From UBA937 sp031549725 (GTDB lineage Bacteria; Spirochaetota; Spirochaetia; Treponematales; Breznakiellaceae): 33,525 bases of DNA. The stretch lies in contig JAVBPH010000103.1 of the NCBI GenBank assembly GCA_031549725.1, positions 1 through 33,525 on the forward strand, given 5' to 3'. Position 1 is the first letter of the stretch, and each line of letters opens with the position of its first letter. Positions 25,226-33,384 of this stretch are shown here, in pieces. The position numbers and the translations under genes were made by a program. The notes under the pieces are model-generated. The model ran no database searches. It was not told the DNA's origin and saw only the letters and a program-made list of their open reading frames with translations.

Positions 25226-27109
25226 TCAGCTCCCTATCTTATATTTCTTTTCTTCCGAGTTCGTATCCACCTTTGAAATATCCGGAGTATCTATATTCAA
25301 AAGTTTACGGACCTCCGCCAGGGTGGCGGGGCTCTTCTGGGTCTCCCCTGATTTTGCCCGGATATTAACCACCGCAAAAAGACGTACCGGTTTTTCTTTC
25401 CCCTTTACCTTAACCGGGGGCATCTCCTCGGTAATAAGATATTTGCCGACCAGGTCATAGGTATTTTCGGTAATAAGAATATCCGTTCCCATGGGTTTGT
25501 TGAGGGCTTCCGTCCGGCTGGCTAAATTCACCGGATCGCCGATGACGGTGTATTCCATGCGCTGGTCACTGCCAATCTGTCCGGCGGTTACAATTCCGGT
25601 ATTTATCCCGCAGCCAATCCGTATCGGCGGATTCCGGAAATCATTATCTTTGCGGTTTTTATTCATCTCAAACAAAGCAACCCGCATCATGAGCGCAGCC
25701 TTTACACCGTTAAGGGCATCCTTTTCGGGGCTTCCCGCACTGTAGGCTGTCCCCCAATGGGCCATTACCGCATCACCGATGAACTTGTCCACCACGCCGC
25801 CGGTTTTTTCAACGCATTCCACCATGCGGGTAAAATAATCGTTAAGCCAGTGAACGATTTTCTCGGAAGCTTCATCCCCGTATTCCTTGGTGAAGTTTTC
25901 ACTTTTTTCGGTAAAGCCACGGATATCGGAAAAGAAAATGGTCGCATGCTTGGGAAGGCCCCCGGGTTTAATTTCACCCCGCATGGCCCTGACCGCAATA
26001 TCCCGGTTGGTAAAACGCCCAAAGATCCCCAGGGCGGAACTCATCTTTTTGAAACTTTCATTCAGGACTCCAATTTCGTCATGGGTTTTTGACTCCAGGT
26101 TAACTTCAAACTGCCCCCCTTCGATATGCTCAGCTGCTGCGGTCAACCCCTTCAAAGGCCGGGAAATGGTCTTGCTGAAAAGCCAAACAAGAATTGCAGC
26201 CGCAAAAAGCACCGCCAGGGTCAGGTAAATGTTGCGCCGGGTGGTGGCTGCTATCCCTTCAAAGACCTTGTCGTATTCAATGCTGGTGATAACCAGGACA
26301 TTCCCCAGGGATATTTTTTTGAAAGCCCCGAAGAAACGCACCCCATCCTCATCGGTGTAGAGAGATTGCTGATTTGAAGCGAGATTTTCCTTCATGGCCC
26401 GGATATAGCCCTGGTTCCCCAGGTTCACCCCCGCTGCGGCCAGTTCCGCATCGGGAGAAATCAGGATATCCGCCCGGTCGTTTATCATATAACTATTATT
26501 AACTCCGGTTCCAAAGGTATCGGCAAGGCTTTCAGGGGAAAACAAAACCGCCGCATAGTCGGAATTGGTCCGGGGAAAAATCAAACAGAGCATAGGAATT
26601 CCCAGGGCAGGTCCGGCATTACGGATAAGCACCTCCCCCGCGGCTGCCCGTTCAAGGGCATCCCCCTCACCCGCAATAAAAGTATTTATTGCATCAGGTG
26701 CAATTCCGGCATCCCGGAAAAAACGCTGGTTGATAAACTCCGCCTTATGGGATCCAAAAGAAAGTACCGCCGCGGTATCCCGGTATTCCTCAAAAAAATA
26801 CGCCACCCCATTCCGGGTCAAAATCTCGGAGGAGCCGGGACCGTAAACCGTGTTGAGCAATACCGCAGTATTCGCCCGTACACCGTTGAGCATTTCCTCC
26901 GCCTCTGCGGCTGCACGCTGATTAATAGTTAAATTGTTATCCTCCGCGGTTACCCGGATATCCATGGTTACCGTCCAGGATACCAGGGCAGTGATGGTCC
27001 CCAGCGAAACCAGGCTCAAAATGGATATGATGATTACTAATTTCGCCCCAATGGGGTATCGTACCCGTTCAGCCTTGCCTCTTTCACTTTTTCTGACTTT
27101 TTCTTCCAT
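25226..27109 (-). CDS. Membrane adenylate cyclase, class III, with Cache-like sensor and HAMP
   Basis: This enzyme (627 aa) is predicted to make cAMP from ATP in response to a periplasmic signal. TM1 lies at about residues 22-45, a Cache-like sensor at about 50-290, TM2 at about 295-317 (LTLAVLFAAAILVWLF), HAMP from SRPLKGLTAAAEH, and the catalytic domain at about 385-600. Metal aspartates are present: D395 in FFSDIRGFT and D446 in KFIGDAVMAHWG. Lys442 specifies adenine, and YTVIGDPVNLASRTE supplies the Thr, Asn and Arg of the active site, so it should be active as a homodimer. The ribosome site is weak. It heads the FecR/barrel gene group. A cAMP-binding regulator is not in the window. Confidence 0.93.
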   Translation of the reverse strand: MEEKVRKSERGKAERVRYPIGAKLVIIISILSLVSLGTITALVSWTVTMDIRVTAEDNNLTINQRAAAEAEEMLNGVRANTAVLLNTVYGPGSSEILTRNGVAYFFEEYRDTAAVLSFGSHKAEFINQRFFRDAGIAPDAINTFIAGEGDALERAAAGEVLIRNAGPALGIPMLCLIFPRTNSDYAAVLFSPESLADTFGTGVNNSYMINDRADILISPDAELAAAGVNLGNQGYIRAMKENLASNQQSLYTDEDGVRFFGAFKKISLGNVLVITSIEYDKVFEGIAATTRRNIYLTLAVLFAAAILVWLFSKTISRPLKGLTAAAEHIEGGQFEVNLESKTHDEIGVLNESFKKMSSALGIFGRFTNRDIAVRAMRGEIKPGGLPKHATIFFSDIRGFTEKSENFTKEYGDEASEKIVHWLNDYFTRMVECVEKTGGVVDKFIGDAVMAHWGTAYSAGSPEKDALNGVKAALMMRVALFEMNKNRKDNDFRNPPIRIGCGINTGIVTAGQIGSDQRMEYTVIGDPVNLASRTEALNKPMGTDILITENTYDLVGKYLITEEMPPVKVKGKEKPVRLFAVVNIRAKSGETQKSPATLAEVRKLLNIDTPDISKVDTNSEEKKYKIGS

Positions 27110-27618
27110 AAATAACCGCCATTATCCTTTCTTTGATTTTCCGGGTACCCCGGGTTTACATTTTTAAAACAAACCGCCGAAATTCCGGCAAAATCTTCTA
27201 TAGTATATACGTTTTTTATATATAAGTATAAAAATGTCTATTACATTCATACCTTAAAACCATAGAGAATTTCTTTTCGGGAAAACCTTTTTTTGATTCT
27301 ATAGAATGACCGCGGAGGGACCGGGAATTGAAATGCAGATAAAAGTGAAGCAGGAAAATAACATGCACACCGCCCGGGAAAAGACGGACGGCGCTGAAAA
27401 AAAGGGAATTCTTATATTCTAGTAATTCTATAGGAGGGCAGGCAAACCGCATACCGATTTCTCCTTTTGAATTATCCTATCCGGCTTACTCGGGGAAACA
27501 CAACAATTTGTATAAATACCCTTTTCTTCCGTTGTAGTATACTTTTTGATACTTTAGAGTAACCTGAATTTCATGAAAAAGCAATATGTATAATATAAAC
27601 CCCTTATTTAGATTTACG
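27110..27618. other. Intergenic region upstream of the adenylate cyclase gene
   Basis: AT-rich with a 12-bp perfect palindrome ATTCTATAGAAT at 27296-27307. A 78-codon minus-strand frame at 27216-27452 has AAGGAG 8-9 bases before its ATG but an unrecognisable product; it is not called. The cyclase promoter probably lies at about 27190-27240, where several TATA-like boxes occur. Confidence 0.4.
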
Positions 27619-27652
27619 GAAACGTCTAAAAACTTCAGTTTTTAGACGTTTC
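27619..27652. repeat. Third-hairpin-type repeat with a compensated stem
   Basis: GAAACGTCTAAAAACT/AGTTTTTAGACGTTTC, 16 bp, loop TC. Compared with 16299-16328 the stem reads CGTCTA/TAGACG in place of CTTCTA/TAGAAG, so both arms changed together. Copy B of the GC-rich repeat starts next to it. Confidence 0.7.
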
Positions 27653-27843
27653 TTTATTCGCAAGTGGGTTTCATACCTTCTGCACGCTCCCGCGTGCGAG
27701 GCTCTGGGGCGTTCTAAAAATCTTGTAAATGAAAATTGTATGGGTATTAACCCCACATAACATCCATTCCTTACAGACCAAAAAACCCCGCCGCCCCTGC
27801 GCGCTCTGCCTCGCACGCGAAAGCATGCAGAAGGTTTTTGATT
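27653..27843 (-). repeat. GC-rich dispersed repeat, copy B (complete)
   Basis: The terminal inverted repeats are CCTTCTGCACGCTCCCGCGT... (27677-27703) and its imperfect complement ending at 27834: 27 bp with 3 mismatches. Each arm also folds on itself (GCACGC/GCGTGC). Flanks shared with copy A reach 27653 on one side and 27843 on the other. No open frame is inside. Confidence 0.85.
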
Positions 27844-27855
27844 TTATGTGGGACG

Positions 27856-27897
27856 TTTTCAAAATCCGCAGGACCGCAGGGTCCGTGATTTTGAAAA
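27856..27897 (-). terminator. Stem-loop after the GNAT gene
   Basis: TTTTCAAAATC (27856-27866) pairs with GATTTTGAAAA (27887-27897), with an inner GGACC/GGTCC stem. It starts 10 bases past the stop codon of the last gene of the sugar operon. No T-run follows. Confidence 0.5.
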
Positions 27898-27906
27898 ATG
27901 CTCATA

Positions 27907-28524
27907 TTACAAAGCTTTCCCCATAATTAAACCCCAGGATTCCCGCCGGAGAATCGAGAACCCCAGCTTTTCATAGAAACCGATGGCATGGGTATTGTTC
28001 CCGCTCACCCCCAGGTGTATTCCGGGACACCGCCTTCTGTGCAGTTCCTCCCCAAGGGTATCCATCAGTTTCCTGCCGCAGCCCTTACCCTGAAGGTCCG
28101 GCAGCAGGTCGATGTGCAGATGCACGGGATACTTACGGATCCAGGGATCGTTCCTGGGGTTTATAAATGGAACCGTACTGTGGACCAGCTGAATCATTGC
28201 CTCTTCAAATTTCGAACGGCAGGTTTTTCCTGACCGGTCCGCGGGGTATCTCCGGCGGAGCGAAGGGAGCCATTCACGTCCAAACCAGAAATTAAACGTA
28301 AGGGTATCCGCAGCCAGGACATACCCCTTGGGGACTAAGTCCTCCTCAGCAATAAAACAGAGGGATTTATCATAAAACAGATACGGCGCAGCATAATACT
28401 GCCCGAGCAGCAGGGGATCGTTGAACAACCCGGTTGCATCATTCCCGCTATCCCCTGTCTTAAGGCAGATATCGTACAGATAAGGAATATCCGAATCCTC
28501 CGCAGGCCGAATCAATATTGACAT
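27907..28524 (-). CDS. GNAT-family N-acetyltransferase
   Basis: The protein (205 aa) is an acetyl-CoA-dependent acetyltransferase. The acetyl-CoA loop is DLLPDLQGKGCGRKLMDTL (pattern QxxGxG), followed by the typical LGVSGNNTHAIGFYEKLGF. The N-terminal part (YDICLKTGDSGNDATGLF, YYAAPYLFY, LCFIAEED, KGYVLAADT) resembles the acetyltransferase-like domain of O-GlcNAcase-type proteins, from memory, which would fit a sugar-related substrate. It starts 8 bases after the permease stop codon and shares its upstream AAAGGA, so it is translated with the ABC operon. The substrate is unknown; modification of an imported amino sugar is one possibility. Confidence 0.87.
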   Translation of the reverse strand: MSILIRPAEDSDIPYLYDICLKTGDSGNDATGLFNDPLLLGQYYAAPYLFYDKSLCFIAEEDLVPKGYVLAADTLTFNFWFGREWLPSLRRRYPADRSGKTCRSKFEEAMIQLVHSTVPFINPRNDPWIRKYPVHLHIDLLPDLQGKGCGRKLMDTLGEELHRRRCPGIHLGVSGNNTHAIGFYEKLGFSILRRESWGLIMGKAL

Positions 28525-28532
28525 GGATATGC

Positions 28533-29375
28533 TTATCCTTTAACAGCACCGGCAACCACACCCTTAGTAACCTGTTTCCGGAAAACCAGATAAAAAGTAA
28601 TCATCGGGATCATACCGATAACCAGGGCGGCAAACTGCTTGCCGTAATCCGAAGCCAATGCACCGGAAAACCGGTTGATCCCCACAGGAAGGGATTTAAT
28701 ACGGTCACTGGATGCCAGAATGTTGATCAGCATAAACTCATTCCAGGTTCCGCAGAACGACATGATAGCCACGGTAATTGCCACCGGGGCGCTCATGGGC
28801 AGGATTATGCTGGTAAAAATCTTCAGGTACTTTGCCCCGTCAATCCGCGCCGATTCGATCAGCGCTTCCGGGATATTCCGGATATATTCCGTACTCAGGT
28901 ACACCCCCATGGGCAGCCCGATCCCTATATAGGGAATCAGAACGCCGAGTCTTGTATCATACAACCCCACCGCATTTACCATAAGAAACAGGGGAACCAT
29001 GATGGACTGCAGGGTCAGCAGAATACCAATGATAAAACTGCCGTGAAGGAACGGAGTGGCCTTACTTTTGATTTTTGCAAACGCAAAACCCGCCATAAAA
29101 CCGAAAGCAATAATCGCTATAACCGACACACAGGTATAGAACATACTGTTGAGCATCAAAACCCCGAAGTTACCGATTTTCCAGGCAATGGGATAATTCA
29201 TAAAGAACCACAACCGGGGCAGCGCAAGTTTACTGGTGGTCAGGTATTCCTGGGTGGTCTTAAATGACATGATAACCAGCCAAAGAATAGGGAACACCGC
29301 CAGAATGGTAAAGAGAGCTTTCACCACATATATAAGGGCTGTCGCCACATAAGAACCTTTTCGTATTTCAGCCAT
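28533..29375 (-). CDS. Sugar ABC transporter permease, MalG type (CUT1)
   Basis: This inner-membrane permease (280 aa) has six predicted TM segments, the first ALFTILAVFPILWLVIMSF. The EAA loop that contacts the ATPase is EALIESARIDGAKYLKIFTSIILPMSAP, a very good match to the CUT1 family. The ribosome site AAAGGAG lies in the end of the upstream permease gene, 6 bases away, indicating coupling. It works with the MalF-type permease and the binding protein at 31648-32997. No ATPase gene is present; CUT1 systems of this kind often share one MsmK/UgpC-type ATPase coded elsewhere. Confidence 0.94.
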   Translation of the reverse strand: MAEIRKGSYVATALIYVVKALFTILAVFPILWLVIMSFKTTQEYLTTSKLALPRLWFFMNYPIAWKIGNFGVLMLNSMFYTCVSVIAIIAFGFMAGFAFAKIKSKATPFLHGSFIIGILLTLQSIMVPLFLMVNAVGLYDTRLGVLIPYIGIGLPMGVYLSTEYIRNIPEALIESARIDGAKYLKIFTSIILPMSAPVAITVAIMSFCGTWNEFMLINILASSDRIKSLPVGINRFSGALASDYGKQFAALVIGMIPMITFYLVFRKQVTKGVVAGAVKG

Positions 29376-29381
29376 ATCTTA

Positions 29382-30281
29382 TTACTCCTTTCCGCCAAAC
29401 TGTTTTTCCACTCTCCGGGTAATACCTATAAGGACAAAGCTGATAAGGACCATCACCGTGGAGATAGCGTTTGCCAGAGGATAATTCGGAGCGCCCCGGA
29501 ATGCTTTGTTGTACATATAAAGGGAAAGCACGCTGGTTTGGTTTGCCGGCCCGCCCTGGGTCATGACGAATATAAGGTCAAAGGATTTCAGCGATCCGGA
29601 AATGGCCAGGATCGCGCTGGTCACGATAACCCCTGATAAAGCCGGCAGGATAATATACCGCAGGGTCTGCCATTCACTGGCCCCGTCAATCCTGGCGGCT
29701 TCCATTACGGAAGAATCAATACGCTGAAGGTTCGCCAGGAATATGATGACGTACAGTCCGGTATACATCCACAGCATAACTATCAGAACCGGTATCATGG
29801 GGGTCTGGTTCAATGTAAACTCCTTGGCAGGATTAAACATGCGAACCACTTCCATATAGACGCTGTCACTGTTCAGGTAAAAACTCTTAAACAGGATACC
29901 GATAATAACCGGGGAAATAACATTCGGCAGATATATCACGGTCTGGAAAAAATCCGTTCCCTTTACCATTTTACGGGATAGTATATATGCAAGAACGAAT
30001 CCAAGAGGGATCTGCCCGAAAACTGAAATCAATACGATGTACATATTATTCTTCAGGGCAAGGTAAAAATATTCATCATTAAAAATAGTATAATAACTCG
30101 AAAATCCGGCGAACCCCACCTTGGGATTTCCAAATACCGGTCCGCCGTTATAATTGGTCAGACTCAATACTATGGAAAAAATAGTAGGGAATGCCATTAC
30201 GGAGAAGTAAATGAGAACCGCAGGCAAAATCAGTAAAACATAGGATATGCGCTGTTCTCGTTTATAAGTCAGATCACTCAT
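29382..30281 (-). CDS. Sugar ABC transporter permease, MalF type (CUT1)
   Basis: The inner-membrane permease (299 aa) begins at ATG 30281 (MSDLTYKREQRISYV), chosen because AAGGTGG lies 6 bases upstream; a longer frame from 30326 would overlap the ROK stop codon and lacks a site. It has an N-terminal TM (VLLILPAVLIYFSVMAFPTI), five further TM segments and the EAA loop SSVMEAARIDGASEWQTLRYIILPAL. It is 41 bases behind the ROK gene and 6 bases before the MalG-type gene. Substrate is not readable from permease sequence. Confidence 0.94.
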   Translation of the reverse strand: MSDLTYKREQRISYVLLILPAVLIYFSVMAFPTIFSIVLSLTNYNGGPVFGNPKVGFAGFSSYYTIFNDEYFYLALKNNMYIVLISVFGQIPLGFVLAYILSRKMVKGTDFFQTVIYLPNVISPVIIGILFKSFYLNSDSVYMEVVRMFNPAKEFTLNQTPMIPVLIVMLWMYTGLYVIIFLANLQRIDSSVMEAARIDGASEWQTLRYIILPALSGVIVTSAILAISGSLKSFDLIFVMTQGGPANQTSVLSLYMYNKAFRGAPNYPLANAISTVMVLISFVLIGITRRVEKQFGGKE

Positions 30282-30322
30282 GGGCAACCACCTTAGTGCA
30301 TAAAAGTATTTCCAGACAAAGA

Positions 30323-31525
30323 TCAATACAGATGTGTCAAAACACGGCGTGTTTCAGACTGTGTTTCTGTCCGGGAAAGGGCAAATATTGCATCCCAGTC
30401 AACATCGTATTTGAATCTTCCCGAGTTTTGTCCGGATATAGAGAAGAGGTGCAGAAAATACATCATGGCGGCTCCGGTAGCAGCGGCAAAGTCGCTGTCC
30501 CCGCAGCATTCGAGCCTGCAGGATGTACGCTGGAGCAGGATGTTAAACTGCGGTACCTGTTCATCAATTATTTTTTTGACCAGCGGGAAACGGCTGGCAA
30601 GTTCTCCATATAGAAAAATGATTTCAGGGTTCAGTACGGAAATAACGCTTACTAAACTGATAAAAAGATCAACCACCAATTCTGCAAATGCATCCTCGTC
30701 GGTCTTTACCGTTTTTATATTTTTTGCGGACAGGCCGGTCTGGCCAATATGGTCACCCTTCCAGGAAGCCGTAAGAAATTCCCCGGCGGCATTTTTGTTG
30801 CCCGAATATACCGACCCGTCAATTGCAACACCTATACCAATACCGACCCCTTTGTATTCCCCTAAACGGTGAACCTTCTGGTATTCTTCAACATTTATAC
30901 AGATAAAATTCTGAAACAAATCATTCCGGTTCTGGGAGAGTTCAAGCCAGGCAAGACAATTGGCATCGTTTTCAACAAAAAACGGCACCCCGTATGTACG
31001 GAACAATTCCTGGGAGATTGAATGATTTTTCAGTCCAAAGGGATGGGAAAGGAGGACCTGCCTGCTTTTTGAGTCAATAATTCCGGGCAGGGTGATATTA
31101 ACCGCCAGCAGCGGAAGCCCGGTCTTATTCACCTCCGGAATGATCACGGACATCACCGCATCGATAATTTCATCGAAGGGCAGATCCGGGAGCAGGTCAA
31201 AAGTTTTATAGACCACGGTACCGGACATATCCACAATTACCCCATGATAACCAGTGGGCTGGAGCTCAAGCCCCACCACACAGCCAAAATTTTTATTTAC
31301 CGAAAGATGGATAGGTTTACGTCCTCCCTGGGGAGTGGCGGATCCTTCTTCTTCCTCGACGACTACCTGGTTATCAATTAATATATTGATGATATTTGAT
31401 ACAGTAGACCGGTACAGGTTAAGTTTCCGGGCAATATCTATCCGGCTGATTCCCGGAAATTTCCATAAAAGCTGAACCACCATTGATATGTTTGCGTTTT
31501 TTTGAAAAATATTGTTAACTTGCAT
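30323..31525 (-). CDS. ROK-family transcriptional repressor
   Basis: The protein (400 aa) starts at ATG 31525 (MQVNNIFQKNANIS), supported by GGGGGA 6-7 bases upstream and by the usual 380-400 aa length. The N-terminal winged helix is PGISRIDIARKLNLYRSTVSNIINILI. The ROK domain follows with VGLELQPTGYHGVIVDM, FVENDANCLAWLEL and GIGIGVAIDGSVYSGNKNAAGEFL. The CxCGxxGCxE zinc motif is absent, and no glucokinase activity is expected, so it is a sugar-sensing DNA-binding protein. Lying between the binding-protein gene and the permease genes, it is the natural regulator of this operon; the palindrome at 33062-33079 is its candidate site. Confidence 0.92.
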   Translation of the reverse strand: MQVNNIFQKNANISMVVQLLWKFPGISRIDIARKLNLYRSTVSNIINILIDNQVVVEEEEGSATPQGGRKPIHLSVNKNFGCVVGLELQPTGYHGVIVDMSGTVVYKTFDLLPDLPFDEIIDAVMSVIIPEVNKTGLPLLAVNITLPGIIDSKSRQVLLSHPFGLKNHSISQELFRTYGVPFFVENDANCLAWLELSQNRNDLFQNFICINVEEYQKVHRLGEYKGVGIGIGVAIDGSVYSGNKNAAGEFLTASWKGDHIGQTGLSAKNIKTVKTDEDAFAELVVDLFISLVSVISVLNPEIIFLYGELASRFPLVKKIIDEQVPQFNILLQRTSCRLECCGDSDFAAATGAAMMYFLHLFSISGQNSGRFKYDVDWDAIFALSRTETQSETRRVLTHLY

Positions 31526-31587
31526 CGTACTTCCCCCGGGATAACCCCATGATCCCATTTTCATTACAGTAACATAAATTCTTCTAT

Positions 31588-31618
31588 AAAAAGAGGCTGT
31601 TCGTTGCCAAACAGCCTC
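31588..31618 (-). terminator. Rho-independent terminator after the solute-binding protein gene
   Basis: GAGGCTGTT (31593-31601)/AACAGCCTC (31610-31618), perfect 9-bp stem, 8-nt loop, then TTTTT on the minus strand. It separates the highly needed binding protein from the ROK and permease genes and would let only part of transcription through. Confidence 0.8.
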
Positions 31619-31647
31619 CAAAGAATCAATCGTACAAAAAGATGATG

Positions 31648-32997
31648 TTATTTGGCATTCCAGGTGTTGAACGCTTTCTGTACAATGTCAGCTACCTGAG
31701 CGGGGGGTTTTGTTCCCATACCGAGTTCCTGAAGTCCATCATTAAGAGGATTGAATACATCGCTATGGAACACGCCGTCGATAACCGCAGTACCTACTTT
31801 ATACTGCTTGGCGAGGGCACCAATCTGCTGCTGCATAGGTTCCAGCGGCAGAGAGGAGATATCAATATCGTTGCGGGAAGGAGTAGATATGCCGCCAATT
31901 TCCAGACGGTATATCTGAATATCTTTTCCGGACAGCCACTTGACCAGCTTCCATGCGGCAGCTTCCTTGGCAGAACCTGCAGGAATAGAAGCATTCATTC
32001 CCCAGCCGGTACCCAGAATAGCTGATGTGGATTTGTTCAGCTTGGCACCTTCAATGTCAGGGAATATGGTGATCTGAATATCGGAGGCTTGTCTTGCCGG
32101 AGGAATCAATGCCTGACCGGTGGTTTTATCGGTGATGAATGCACCTACCCGCCAGTCGCCGTCAATCATGTATGCACCTTTTCCGGTGGAGAACTGCCCT
32201 ATAACACTGCCGTAATCGGTAGTAAGGGTTGCCTTTGAAAGAACACCGTCATCGTACAGGGTTTTGATAAAGGCCAGGGCCTTAACAAAATCGGGATCGG
32301 TGAACTTCATCTGTCCGGAAAGGATCTTCTGTTCCCAGCCTTCACCGCAGAAGCGGCCGGCCACCAGGGAAAACAGACAGGACTGCATTACCCAGGTATC
32401 CTGATTGGCCATCAGCACCGTGTCATAACCCTTTGCCTTCAGAACAGGCACCTGGGCCTTAAGTTCCGCATAGGTTTTTGCAGGGGTCAGCCCGCAAGCC
32501 TTAAGCACCGCGGTATTCACATAAAAAGCATGGGTTGAGGTAATGGCCTGGGGGATAATTCCGATGTATCCGCCTCCCTGGGCTTTGGGGTCCAGTGCAG
32601 CAGGAACATAGGAGGCAGCGAGATTGTCCTTTTTGACCAGCGGACCCAGATCTTTCAGGAGCTTCTGGGTATGGAGCGTGGTGGACCGTCCCGATGGCCA
32701 GGCGTAGACAACATCCGGGAGCTGGCCGGCTGCGGCATAGGCTTCGGTCTTGTTATGGAAAGGTTCGTTGAACAGGTCTTCCCGGATAATTTTAATGTCC
32801 GGATTGGCCTTTTCAAAGGCTTCCCAAATGCGGGTGATTTCATCCGCACTATTTGCCGTGGTCATATCATAATAATTGAGTACCCGAAGCGTAACCTGAC
32901 CTTCAGCACCTTTGGCCTCCTGGTCACCCTTGGCAAATACTGAGGTAACGCAAATCGGTAAAATTAGGGCCAGGATCAACACTCTTGTAAGCTTCAT
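31648..32997 (-). CDS. Extracellular solute-binding protein of a sugar ABC transporter (family 1)
   Basis: The protein (449 aa) is the substrate-binding component that delivers a sugar to the permeases at 28.5-30.3 kb. Signal: VLILALILPICVTSVFA, probably cut after Ala22 (VFA-KG); Cys16 does not sit in a standard lipobox, though spirochaete lipoboxes are loose. The mature part has the family pattern: VTLRVLNYYD, IIREDLFNEPFHNKTEAYAA, LPDVVYAWPSGR, then GKGAYMIDGDWRVGAF and AAAWKLVKWLSG near the end. AGGAGG lies 5 bases before the ATG. A near-consensus promoter and two palindromes precede it. A terminator follows. Confidence 0.94.
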   Translation of the reverse strand: MKLTRVLILALILPICVTSVFAKGDQEAKGAEGQVTLRVLNYYDMTTANSADEITRIWEAFEKANPDIKIIREDLFNEPFHNKTEAYAAAGQLPDVVYAWPSGRSTTLHTQKLLKDLGPLVKKDNLAASYVPAALDPKAQGGGYIGIIPQAITSTHAFYVNTAVLKACGLTPAKTYAELKAQVPVLKAKGYDTVLMANQDTWVMQSCLFSLVAGRFCGEGWEQKILSGQMKFTDPDFVKALAFIKTLYDDGVLSKATLTTDYGSVIGQFSTGKGAYMIDGDWRVGAFITDKTTGQALIPPARQASDIQITIFPDIEGAKLNKSTSAILGTGWGMNASIPAGSAKEAAAWKLVKWLSGKDIQIYRLEIGGISTPSRNDIDISSLPLEPMQQQIGALAKQYKVGTAVIDGVFHSDVFNPLNDGLQELGMGTKPPAQVADIVQKAFNTWNAK

Positions 32998-33031
32998 TTT
33001 TCCTCCTAAATCATAAATAAAAAATCCTGGG

Positions 33032-33051
33032 CCGGAACTAATATGTTCCGG
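33032..33051. promoter_or_regulatory. Inverted repeat in the leader of the solute-binding protein gene
   Basis: CCGGAAC-taatat-GTTCCGG, 7-bp perfect arms, 35-55 bases before the start codon and about 40 bases after the predicted transcription start. It could be an RNA hairpin stabilising the leader or a second operator. Confidence 0.5.
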
Positions 33052-33061
33052 TCGTGGTATA

Positions 33062-33079
33062 AACCAATTTCGGTTGGTT
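33062..33079. promoter_or_regulatory. Candidate ROK operator
   Basis: AACCAA-tttcgg-TTGGTT. It lies at about +13 to +30 of the predicted transcript, where a bound repressor would block the polymerase. Assignment to the ROK protein is by position only. Confidence 0.55.
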
Positions 33080-33098
33080 CATACAGTGTACATACATA

Positions 33099-33127
33099 AT
33101 AATATCAAAGGTTTTGGGAGCTGTCAA
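33099..33127 (-). promoter_or_regulatory. Near-consensus sigma70-type promoter of the sugar operon
   Basis: On the minus strand TTGACA (33127-33122), 17-base spacer, TATTAT (33104-33099). Five of six -10 bases and all -35 bases match the consensus, with ideal spacing. Start expected near 33092. Confidence 0.8.
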
Positions 33128-33167
33128 ACTTTTTTTTCATTTTTCTTATTAATTTTTGCATAATGAA

Positions 33168-33303
33168 CCTTTTTCAAAACTCGGTTAGTTTTGAAAAAGG
33201 CTTTTGCAGAAAGAATGCTATTTCCTTATCCATAAATAAAATAGTATTCTTTCTGCACTTACATCTAAGGTTGCTTTTTCAAAATTTGACATTTTGAAAA
33301 AGC
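33168..33303. repeat. Three-hairpin dispersed repeat, complete copy II
   Basis: Hairpin 1: CCTTTTTCAAAAC (33168-33180)/GTTTTGAAAAAGG (33188-33200), loop TCGGTTA. Hairpin 2: TGCAGAAAGAAT (33205-33216)/ATTCTTTCTGCA (33246-33257), extended by CTATTT/AAATAG. Linker ACATCTAAGG (33261-33270), identical to copy I. Hairpin 3: GCTTTTTCAAAAT (33273-33285)/ATTTTGAAAAAGC (33291-33303). The order and loops match copy I, but the stems have different sequences. Confidence 0.85.
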
Positions 33304-33310
33304 CTCTAAT

Positions 33311-33384
33311 GGCAACCTCTAAAAATTCGGTCAGATTTTTAGAGGCATCTGCGGAGAAATTTTTATTTCTTTATACCATAACGA
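33311..33384. repeat. Three-hairpin dispersed repeat, copy III, interrupted
   Basis: Hairpin 1: CCTCTAAAAAT (33316-33326)/ATTTTTAGAGG (33335-33345), loop TCGGTCAG. The left arm of hairpin 2 (CGGAGAAA, TTTTATTTC, TTTATACCATAACGAAA) is present, but its right arm is replaced by copy C of the GC-rich repeat. The rest may lie beyond the window. Confidence 0.75.

Noticed and set aside
27216..27452. 78-codon minus-strand frame with AAGGAG before its ATG
   Set aside because: The ribosome site is good, but the product has no recognisable domain, ends in the AT-rich cyclase promoter region and looks like chance; it is noted but not called.
28518..29267. 249-codon plus-strand frame opposite the MalG-type permease
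   Set aside because: Antisense of a gene with clear family motifs; His/Asn-rich product without domains.
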